Part shown: in pieces, positions 5,291 to 10,233 of the stretch
Layout of the letters: every line of letters begins with the position of its first letter
How positions within the stretch are numbered: position 1 is the stretch's first letter
Assembly (NCBI GenBank): GCA_036525535.1
Contig: DATDAH010000171.1
Location: 1 to 10,233, forward strand
From: DATDAH01 sp036525535
GTDB taxonomy: Bacteria > Actinomycetota > Acidimicrobiia > Acidimicrobiales > DATDAH01
Direction of reading: 5' to 3'
Length of the DNA stretch: 10,233 nucleotides
Position numbers and translations under genes: made by a program
The notes under the pieces: generated by a model
Databases searched by the model: none
Told to the model about the DNA's origin: nothing
What the model saw: only the letters and a program-made list of their open reading frames with translations

Positions 5291-6715
5291 TCAGTCGTTG
5301 AGCTGCATGGACTTCACCTCGAGGAACTCCTCCAGGCCATACCGCCCGAGCTCACGACCGACCCCGGACTGCTTGTAGCCCCCGAAGGGTGCCTTGATGT
5401 TGAAGCTGCCGCCGTTGACGTCGACCTGGCCGGTCCGCATCCGACGGGCGACCCGCTGGGCCCGCTCCTCGTCGGCCGACCACACCCCACCGGCGAGGCC
5501 GTACGGGGTGTCGTTGGCGATGCGGATCGCATCCTCTTCGTCCTCGTAGGGGATGATCGACAGCACGGGGCCGAAGATCTCCTCCTGGGCGATGGTCATG
5601 TCGCTGGACACGTTGCCGAACACCGTCGGGCGCACGAAGTACCCGGTGTCCAGGCCGTCGGGCGCCTCGGGGCCGCCGGTGGCCAGCGTGGCCCCCTCGT
5701 CGACGCCCTTGCGGATGTAGTCCTGGACCCGGTCGCGCTGGGCGGCCGACGACAGGGGGCCGAGCATGACGCCGTCCTGGTCGGCCGGTCCGACGGGGAA
5801 GCCCTCCGCCGCGGCCGCGGCGATGGCGACGGCCTCGTCGTGCTTGTCCTTCGGCACGAGCATCCGCGTGTGGGCCGTGCAGGTCTGGCCCGAGTTCAGG
5901 TAGCAGGCGAACACGCCCTTGGGCACGACCTCGGCGAGGTCGGCGTCGTCCAGGATGATGTTGGCCGACTTGCCCCCGAGCTCGAGGGCGACCCGCTTGA
6001 CGGTGTCGCTGGCGAGGACGCTGACCCGCTTGCCGGCCCGGGTGGAGCCGGTGAAGCTGACCATGTCGACATCGGGGTGGGCGGCGATGGCCTCGCCCAC
6101 CACCGGCCCGAAGCCGGTGACGAGGTTGAACACCCCGGCGGGCAGGCCGACCTCGTCGATGACCTCGGCCAGGATGAAGGCGTCCAGCGGGGCGATCTCG
6201 CTGGGCTTCAGGACGACCGTGCAGCCCGCGGCGAGGGCCGGGGCGACCTTGTTGACGATCTGGTGGAGGGGGTAGTTCCAGGGTGTGATGCAGCCGACCA
6301 CGCCGATCGGCTCCCGCACGACGAGCGAGTTGCCGATCCGCTCCTCCCAGGGGAAGTCCGAGAGGATCTCGACGTAGGTCCCCATGTTCCCGACCGGCAG
6401 GCCGGCCTGGATCATGTTGGCCCACATGAGGGGCATGCCCATCTCCTCGGAGATGACCTGGGCGATCTCCTCGGACCGGGCGCCGAGGCCCTCGGCCAGG
6501 CGCTGGATGAACTTGCCCCGCTCCTCGGGCTCGGTCCGGCCCCAGGTCTCGAACGCCGCCTTCGCGGCGGCGACGGCCTTGTCGACGTCCTCGGCGGTGC
6601 CCTCGGGGATGCTGCCCATGACCTGCTCGGTCGAGGCGTTCACCACCTCGATGGAGCCGCTCCCGGTGGAGGGCACCCAGGCCCCGTCGATGTAGATCGT
6701 GTCGTGGTCGCGCAC
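5291..6715 (-). CDS. NAD(P)-dependent aldehyde dehydrogenase
   Basis: Oxidises an aldehyde to its carboxylic acid in the cytosol. It is 474 residues long, standard for the superfamily. Cofactor and catalytic motifs are complete: TPWNYP with Asn147, VLKPSE with Lys170, the FTGSTRAGKR Rossmann loop (221-230), LELGGKS with the general base Glu245, SGQTCTA with the nucleophile Cys279, and EEIFGPVLS and a PFGGYKQSGVGRE motif near the C-terminus. The frame is open to 6841, but those residues overlap the upstream gene's end. GTG 6715 is chosen because AGGGGGA lies three bases before it and the product then starts as the family usually does (RDHDTIYIDGAW). It lies 79 bp after the carboxylate-amine ligase gene and 24 bp before the proposed penicillin-binding protein start. 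The substrate is not evident; residues resemble general aliphatic/aromatic aldehyde dehydrogenases. Confidence 0.96.
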   Translation of the reverse strand: MRDHDTIYIDGAWVPSTGSGSIEVVNASTEQVMGSIPEGTAEDVDKAVAAAKAAFETWGRTEPEERGKFIQRLAEGLGARSEEIAQVISEEMGMPLMWANMIQAGLPVGNMGTYVEILSDFPWEERIGNSLVVREPIGVVGCITPWNYPLHQIVNKVAPALAAGCTVVLKPSEIAPLDAFILAEVIDEVGLPAGVFNLVTGFGPVVGEAIAAHPDVDMVSFTGSTRAGKRVSVLASDTVKRVALELGGKSANIILDDADLAEVVPKGVFACYLNSGQTCTAHTRMLVPKDKHDEAVAIAAAAAEGFPVGPADQDGVMLGPLSSAAQRDRVQDYIRKGVDEGATLATGGPEAPDGLDTGYFVRPTVFGNVSSDMTIAQEEIFGPVLSIIPYEDEEDAIRIANDTPYGLAGGVWSADEERAQRVARRMRTGQVDVNGGSFNIKAPFGGYKQSGVGRELGRYGLEEFLEVKSMQLND

Positions 6716-6798
6716 GAGTCCCCCTGTGGTTCGTGTGTGGTCGGGCTGCGCTTCTGGTGGACGCTTGACGGTACTCGCGCCGCTGACGATCGCGTCAG
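6716..6798 (-). promoter_or_regulatory. Intergenic region with hairpin and possible aldehyde dehydrogenase promoter
   Basis: CTGACG (6783-6788) and CGTCAG (6793-6798) form a 6-bp stem with a 4-base ATCG loop that includes the stop codon of the upstream ligase gene. There is no T tract, so it is at best a weak terminator, or it may be an operator. On the minus strand a TACCGT (6773-6768) could be a -10 box giving a leader of about 45 nt; its -35 is not convincing. Nothing else is recognised. Confidence 0.3.
6719..6725 (-). promoter_or_regulatory. Ribosome binding site of aldehyde dehydrogenase
   Basis: AGGGGGA on the minus strand, three bases (CTC) before GTG 6715. It decides the start in favour of 6715 over the longer open frame to 6841. 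Confidence 0.65.
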
Positions 6799-7901
6799 TC
6801 AGCCGGGGTGAGCAGTCCAGCCCGGCCGAGGGCGACGACATCGGCCGGGTCGCCGCGCTGCGCCAACGCCTCCCGTTGGCGTCGGGCCCCGTTGCCGTCC
6901 CGCAGGATCGCCTCGGCCAGCGCCGTGACCTCCTCCCGGTCGCCCGCCTGGTCGAGAGCCCCTCCCACCCTGGCCAGCAGCTCCCTCACCACGTCCGCGG
7001 CCGGGAGTGGCGCGGCCGAGCTCGGCGACACGAGGTCCTCCGCGAGGCCGTAGCGGGCCGCCCGCCACAGGGACGCGCCGAGCAACGAGGACGAGGCGGT
7101 CCCGACCGGCACCCCGGCGTGGGCGTCGGCCACACAGGTCCTGACCAACGCCCGGGCGAGGCCGGCCAGGCACACGGCCGCGTCGACGTCGAGGCAGACG
7201 TCGGTCGCCCGGAACTCGAGGGTCGGATAGCGATCGGACGGTCGCAGGTACCAGTACAGGTGGGTGGCGTCCTCGATGGCGTCGGCCTCCCGGAGCTCAT
7301 CCACCACCTCGTCGTACGCCGCCCGATCAGCCAGGGCGGGGGGCAGGCCGGCCGTCGGCCACCGTTCCCAGATCTCGAGGCGGTAGGAGTCGTAGCCGGT
7401 GTCCTCACCGTTCCAGTACGGAGAGTTGGCGGCGAGGGCCAGCAGGACCGGGATCCACGGCCGGACCCGCGTCATCACCTCGACGACGCGGTCGGGATCC
7501 TCGATCCCCACGTGGATGTGGCACCCACAGATCACCTGCTGACGGGCGACCCGTTGGTACCGGTCCTCCATCTCCCGGAAGCGGGCCCGGTCGTCCTCCA
7601 CCTGCTGGTCCTGCCACGAGCTCCAGGGATGGGTGGCCAACGGCAGGATCCCGCACCCGATCGCTTCGGCGACGCGGTCCAGCTCGGAGCGGAGCCGGAC
7701 CAGTTCGGCCCGGACCTCGCCGAGGTCGGCACAGACCGGTGTCGCCGTCTCGACCTGACACCGGTTCAGCTCTGCGGTCACGCGGTCGCCGAGCGAGCGT
7801 CGAGCCGCCGGGACGAGCTCGTCGGACCGGGGGACCAGCTCGCCGGTCGCCCGATCGATGATCTGGAACTCCTCCTCCACCCCGAGGGTGGTGCCGTCCA
7901 T
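6795..7901 (-). CDS. Carboxylate-amine ligase, YbdK-type glutamate-cysteine ligase family (GCS2)
   Basis: ATP-grasp-like ligase of the GCS2 family, 368 residues from ATG 7901. Family members join glutamate to cysteine with weak activity, or make other gamma-glutamyl amides. Visible motifs are TLGVEEEFQIID (5-16), ELNRCQVETATP (44-55), ATHPWSSWQDQ (89-99), CGCHIHVG (125-132), the RVRPWIPVLLALAANSPYWNGEDTGYDSYR block (145-174), and LEFRATDVCLDVD (228-240). These metal- and substrate-binding regions appear intact. Two starts are possible. GTG 7946 overlaps the upstream stop as GTGA but has no ribosome site. ATG 7901 has GAAAGGA eight bases upstream and fits the family N-terminus, so I chose it. 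It follows the BON-domain gene in one transcription unit. A role in a gamma-glutamyl thiol or amide pathway is inferred; the actual amine acceptor is unknown. Confidence 0.9.
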   Translation of the reverse strand: MDGTTLGVEEEFQIIDRATGELVPRSDELVPAARRSLGDRVTAELNRCQVETATPVCADLGEVRAELVRLRSELDRVAEAIGCGILPLATHPWSSWQDQQVEDDRARFREMEDRYQRVARQQVICGCHIHVGIEDPDRVVEVMTRVRPWIPVLLALAANSPYWNGEDTGYDSYRLEIWERWPTAGLPPALADRAAYDEVVDELREADAIEDATHLYWYLRPSDRYPTLEFRATDVCLDVDAAVCLAGLARALVRTCVADAHAGVPVGTASSSLLGASLWRAARYGLAEDLVSPSSAAPLPAADVVRELLARVGGALDQAGDREEVTALAEAILRDGNGARRQREALAQRGDPADVVALGRAGLLTPAD

Positions 7902-7909
7902 CCCGCATG

Positions 7910-7916
7910 TCCTTTC
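7910..7916 (-). promoter_or_regulatory. Ribosome binding site of carboxylate-amine ligase
   Basis: GAAAGGA on the minus strand lies eight bases before ATG 7901 and favours that start over GTG 7946. Confidence 0.5.
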
Positions 7917-7942
7917 GTCGAGCGTCCTTTCGGGCGCGCCGG

Positions 7943-8302
7943 TCACCCGGTGGGCTGGGCCTGGCGCTCCCGGAGCTCGTCGCTGACCGCCACGATCCCC
8001 GGTACGTCCCGAGCCAGTTGCGTGGCCAGGACCCGACCTCCGGGCCCGACCTCTCCCCGGAGCGAGGCATAGCCGTCGATCACCCGCACGTCGACCCCCC
8101 GGGCACCGACCCGGTCGTCACCACTCAGGCGGGCCCGGAGCCACGCCTCCTTCATGACGTCGCGGGCGTCGCCCCCGACGGCCCGCGGCAGGGCCTGCGC
8201 GGTCCACGTCCCCCAGTCCCAGAGGAGCTCACGGTGGCGGAAGGCGAACCAGGCGGCGCCACCGGCCGTCGAGAAGGGGAGGAGTCGTCGGAAGAGTCGC
8301 AT
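7943..8302 (-). CDS. BON-domain protein with N-terminal hydrophobic segment
   Basis: A 119-residue protein. Residues 1-8 are basic (MRLFRRLL), and 9-22 form a short, modestly hydrophobic stretch that could anchor it to the membrane; it is not a clean signal peptide. Residues 49-114 match a BON domain: a helix (VMKEAWLRARLSGDD), then strand VDVRVIDGYASLRGEV (70-85) with the diagnostic 'v.dG.vtL.G.V' pattern, helix GRVLATQLARDV, and final strand PGIVAVSDEL. BON domains bind phospholipid or other envelope surfaces in proteins such as OsmY and Kbp. The start at ATG 8302 is supported by AGGAGG eight bases upstream (8316-8311). Its stop overlaps a possible GTG start of the ligase gene by four bases. 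It is divergent from a membrane protein gene, so a link to envelope stress is plausible but inferred. Confidence 0.82.
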   Translation of the reverse strand: MRLFRRLLPFSTAGGAAWFAFRHRELLWDWGTWTAQALPRAVGGDARDVMKEAWLRARLSGDDRVGARGVDVRVIDGYASLRGEVGPGGRVLATQLARDVPGIVAVSDELRERQAQPTG

Positions 8303-8450
8303 CGTTTCGCCCTCCTACCCACGCCGCGCCGAAAAGGACCACGGGACGACCGGAATCATCGCGATGTCCCCTCCGGCGTCTCACTCGGGCCCCAAGGGGG
8401 CAGGTACGGGTGAACGCAACGACGCGGACGACGAGACCTGGGGGTTTCCG
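8303..8450. promoter_or_regulatory. Divergent intergenic region
   Basis: This 148-bp region must hold promoters for the BON gene (leftward) and the membrane protein gene (rightward). It contains the BON ribosome site (8311-8316) and a short GC hairpin, GCCCC (8389-8393) with GGGGC (8397-8401) around a 3-base loop, in the leader of the rightward gene. I find no clear -10/-35 pair on either strand, and no small gene. Confidence 0.3.
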
Positions 8451-9221
8451 ATGAACGACCGACCGAGCCGACTGCACCTCGAAACCACCCGTGAGGCGGG
8501 CCTGTGGACGCTGTCCCCGGTCAGCGTGCTGGCCGGGGTGGTGAGCGCCTACGGCGTGTTCGCCATCGTGGCCGCGATCGCGGGGGCGGTGCTGACCTCG
8601 ATCGACGTCAACACCGAGTTCCGCACCAACGACTGGACCGGCAGCGGGGCCGTGGCGGCGCTGACCAGTGCCCTCGTCCTCTTCCTGGCCTACCTCTTCG
8701 GGGGCTACGTCGCCGGTCGCATGGCCCGGCGGGCCGGGACGCTCCACGGCGTCATGGTCTTCGTGGTCAGCCTGGTCATCGGCGCCGTCGCCGGCGGCGT
8801 GGTCAGCACCCTGGCCGACAGCAACGACGTCGAGCGCAACCTGCGCAGCATCGGCATGCCGACGACGACCGACCAGATCACCGACGTCGCCCTGGCGGGG
8901 ATCATCGTGTCCCTGGCCGCCGTGCTGGTCGGCGCGGTGCTCGGCGGGCACCTGGGTGAGCGCTGGCACACCAAGCTGGCCCGGCGGGTGGCCGATCCCG
9001 AGATCGGCACCACGGCCGAGGAGCGGGCCCGCCTCGACGAGGAGCAAGCCGAGCGCCGCGACCGCATCGCCCGGGACGACGCCTTCGACCGGGATCTCCG
9101 CGAGCAGGACCTCGACCGCCGCGACCGCGTCGATCTGCGAGAGGACGACGAGGTTCGCTACACCGAGGCGGAGTGGCAGGCGCGCGAGTCCGCCGACCCC
9201 GAAGTCGACGTCCGACGATGA
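8451..9221 (+). CDS. Four-helix membrane protein with long charged C-terminal tail
   Basis: A 256-residue protein of unknown function. Four hydrophobic segments are seen at about 21-48, 66-88, 99-121 and 145-167. The second and fourth end in glycine-rich GGYVAGRMARR and GGHLGERW turns, a pattern seen in small YrzE-like multi-helix membrane proteins (tentative). The soluble loop 122-143 lies between helices 3 and 4. From about residue 182 the tail is dominated by Arg, Asp and Glu (EERARLDEEQAERRDRIARDD onward) and is probably a charged helix or coiled coil on the cytoplasmic side. The frame is open upstream to 8154, but the ATG at 8451 begins the recognisable protein and has a GGGGGT site seven to ten bases before it. 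It is divergent from the BON-domain gene and converges on acetoacetyl-CoA synthetase. The family call is weak; the gene itself is well supported by membrane pattern and codon use. Confidence 0.8.
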   Translation: MNDRPSRLHLETTREAGLWTLSPVSVLAGVVSAYGVFAIVAAIAGAVLTSIDVNTEFRTNDWTGSGAVAALTSALVLFLAYLFGGYVAGRMARRAGTLHGVMVFVVSLVIGAVAGGVVSTLADSNDVERNLRSIGMPTTTDQITDVALAGIIVSLAAVLVGAVLGGHLGERWHTKLARRVADPEIGTTAEERARLDEEQAERRDRIARDDAFDRDLREQDLDRRDRVDLREDDEVRYTEAEWQARESADPEVDVRR

Positions 9222-9224
9222 CCT

Positions 9225-9281
9225 GAGGGACTGACATCGATCAGTCGGACCGAGGGGGTCCGGCCGGTCGTGTCAGTCCTC
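9225..9281. terminator. Nested inverted repeats, probable bidirectional terminator
   Basis: Between and into two convergent gene ends lie several pairings. Outer pair: GGACTGACA (9228-9236) with TGTCAGTCC (9271-9279), a perfect 9-bp match that extends to GAG/CTC if one G is bulged. Inner hairpin 1: GACTGA (9229-9234) with TCAGTC (9241-9246), 6-base loop. Inner hairpin 2: CGGACC (9246-9251) with GGTCCG (9257-9262), 5-base loop. Hairpin 1 competes with the outer stem for the same left arm. There is no T tract, as is common in high-GC actinobacteria. The position just after one stop and across the other supports termination in both directions. Confidence 0.6.
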
Positions 9282-10233
9282 CAGTTCGGGGCGGTCCCGG
9301 TAGTGGTCAAGGGCCTCCGGGTTGGCCAAGGCCTCGACGTTGCGGACCTCGTCGCCGTGGATCACGGCCCGAACGGCCAGCTCGGTGATCTTGCCGCTGC
9401 GGGTCCGCGGGATCTCGGGGACGGCGATGACCTTGGCCGGGACGTGGCGGGGCGTGGTGTTGGCCCGGATCTGGCGGCGGATGCGGTCCCGGAGCTCGTC
9501 ATCGAGGGTCTCGCCGTCCCGAAGGACGACGAAGAGCACGATGCGGGTGTCGCCGTGGAGCTCCTGGCCCACGGCGACGGCCTCGGTCACCTCGGGGACC
9601 TGCTCCACCTGGCGGTAGATCTCGGCCGTGCCGATGCGCACGCCCCCCGGGTTGAGGGTGGCGTCGGAGCGGCCGTGGATGACCAGGCCGCCGTGCTCGG
9701 TCCAGGCCGCGAAGTCGCCCTGGTGCCAGGCCCCGGGAATGCGTTCGAAGTAGGCCGCCCGGTACCGGCTGCCGTCGTCGTCACCCCAGAAGCCCAGGGG
9801 CATCGACGGGAACGCCGTGCGGCAGATCAGTTCGCCCTTGTCCCCCGGCGGGAGCGCGGCGCCGGCGTCGTCGACCACGTCGATGTCGAGCGCGAGCGCG
9901 GGCCGCTGGATCTCGCCGCGGTAGACGGGGCTGGTCGGGTCGCCGGCGACGAGGCAGCCACAGAGATCCGTGCCGCCCGAGATGGAAGCCAGGTGGACGT
10001 CGGCCTTGACGTGTCCGTAGACGTAGTCGAAGCCCTCCGGGACGAGCGGGGACCCGGTGGAGGTGATGGTGCGCACCGACCCGAGGTCGTGGGTGGTCAC
10101 GGGCTCGAGCCCCGTGCGGTCCATGGCGTCGATGAACTTGGCCGACGTCCCGAACAACGTCATGCCGGTCGCGTCGGCGAAATCGAAGAGCACGTTGCCG
10201 TCGGGGTGGAACGGTGAGCCGTCGTACAGCATC
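9273..10233 (-). CDS. Acetoacetyl-CoA synthetase (acetoacetate-CoA ligase), C-terminal half
   Basis: ATP-dependent activation of acetoacetate to acetoacetyl-CoA through an acyl-adenylate, used in ketone-body or polyhydroxybutyrate-related metabolism. About 319 residues are visible; full-length family members are about 650, so the N-terminal half lies beyond the right edge. Counting from the first visible Met: MLYDGSPFHP and LFGTSAKFIDAM (26-37), SISGGTDLCGCLVAGDPTSPVYRGEIQ (83-109), which carries the adenylate-binding region and a signature typical of this subfamily, GDFA (172-175), the GRSDATLNPGGVRIGTAEIY hinge (187-206), and the catalytic Lys281 in RTRSGK. The AMP-binding C-domain ends at the natural stop (9273-9275). 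Acetyl-CoA synthetase is less likely given the LYDGSP and PVYRGEIQ segments. It converges on the membrane protein gene, with a structured junction between. Confidence 0.94.
   Translation of the reverse strand, partial: MLYDGSPFHPDGNVLFDFADATGMTLFGTSAKFIDAMDRTGLEPVTTHDLGSVRTITSTGSPLVPEGFDYVYGHVKADVHLASISGGTDLCGCLVAGDPTSPVYRGEIQRPALALDIDVVDDAGAALPPGDKGELICRTAFPSMPLGFWGDDDGSRYRAAYFERIPGAWHQGDFAAWTEHGGLVIHGRSDATLNPGGVRIGTAEIYRQVEQVPEVTEAVAVGQELHGDTRIVLFVVLRDGETLDDELRDRIRRQIRANTTPRHVPAKVIAVPEIPRTRSGKITELAVRAVIHGDEVRNVEALANPEALDHYRDRPELED

Noticed and set aside
3884..6811. A 975-codon open frame on the + strand opposite the PBP and aldehyde dehydrogenase genes
   Set aside because: It lies opposite two unmistakable genes with intact catalytic motifs. 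Its translation is Gly/Asp/Arg/Val-rich low-complexity sequence, as expected from third-position GC bias. No family motif is seen.
6716..6841. 42-residue extension of the aldehyde dehydrogenase to 6841
   Set aside because: It would overlap the ligase gene end and adds no family sequence. A ribosome site lies just before the GTG at 6715.
8343..8376. A GGAAT element followed by GTC in the BON/membrane-protein intergenic region, as an ECF sigma (SigR/SigE-like) promoter
   Set aside because: The spacing between the elements is about 21 bases, too long for the known consensus, and no second copy is seen.
9270..10217. A 315-codon + strand open frame opposite acetoacetyl-CoA synthetase, and the similar 288-codon frame (2775-3641) opposite mdh
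   Set aside because: Both are antisense shadows of well-supported enzymes and have the same GC-bias composition.
1..10233. A defence island, mobile element, CRISPR or biosynthetic cluster
   Set aside because: No transposase, integrase, direct-repeat array, tRNA-linked att site, restriction or toxin-antitoxin motif, or modular synthase was found on either strand. Composition looks uniform.

Overview
The window is GC-rich (roughly 70% by eye), uses GTG starts freely, and carries short, tightly packed genes on both strands. Together with the gene families present (SCP2-like domain protein, acetoacetyl-CoA synthetase, class B penicillin-binding lipoprotein with a MecA-type N domain, YbdK-type glutamate-cysteine ligase, actinobacterial-looking Fpg paralogue), this suggests a chromosomal segment of a high-GC actinobacterium, possibly of the Acidimicrobiia. 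That placement is an inference; no rRNA or tRNA is present to fix it. There is no sign of phage, insertion sequence, CRISPR array or integron.

Layout. Positions 1-1303 hold a leftward operon: a 155-residue hypothetical protein (possible AttH/CrtC-like beta-barrel half), a DedA-family membrane protein 10 bp downstream, and the start of a probable DUF4239 membrane protein cut by the left edge. A 39-bp divergent region (1304-1342) separates this operon from a rightward pair whose ends overlap by 8 nt: an SCP2-like protein and a divergent Fpg/Nei DNA glycosylase (1343-2525). Tail to tail with that pair lies a leftward block: GCS2-family carboxylate-amine ligase preceded by a BON-domain protein (8302-6795), aldehyde dehydrogenase (6715-5291), penicillin-binding lipoprotein (5266-3572) and malate dehydrogenase (3521-2535). 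A rightward four-helix membrane protein with a long charged tail (8451-9221) is divergent from the BON gene. It converges on the C-terminal half of acetoacetyl-CoA synthetase, which runs off the right edge.

How the genes relate. Most are housekeeping or metabolic: malate dehydrogenase (TCA cycle), aldehyde oxidation, acetoacetate activation, thiol or peptide ligation, DNA base repair, and envelope functions (PBP, DedA, BON protein, membrane protein). I see no single dedicated pathway and no clear undescribed system.

The points most worth a second look are small-scale. Three genes (starts at 1303-, 1343+ and 3521-) share a TANNNT box placed 6-7 nt before the start codon, the layout of leaderless transcripts. 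The PBP gene has no ATG, GTG or TTG that would give it a proper signal peptide, but has AGGAG exactly 6 nt before a CTG. The Fpg paralogue has replaced several canonical DNA-contact residues. The convergent junction at 9222-9272 contains nested inverted repeats.
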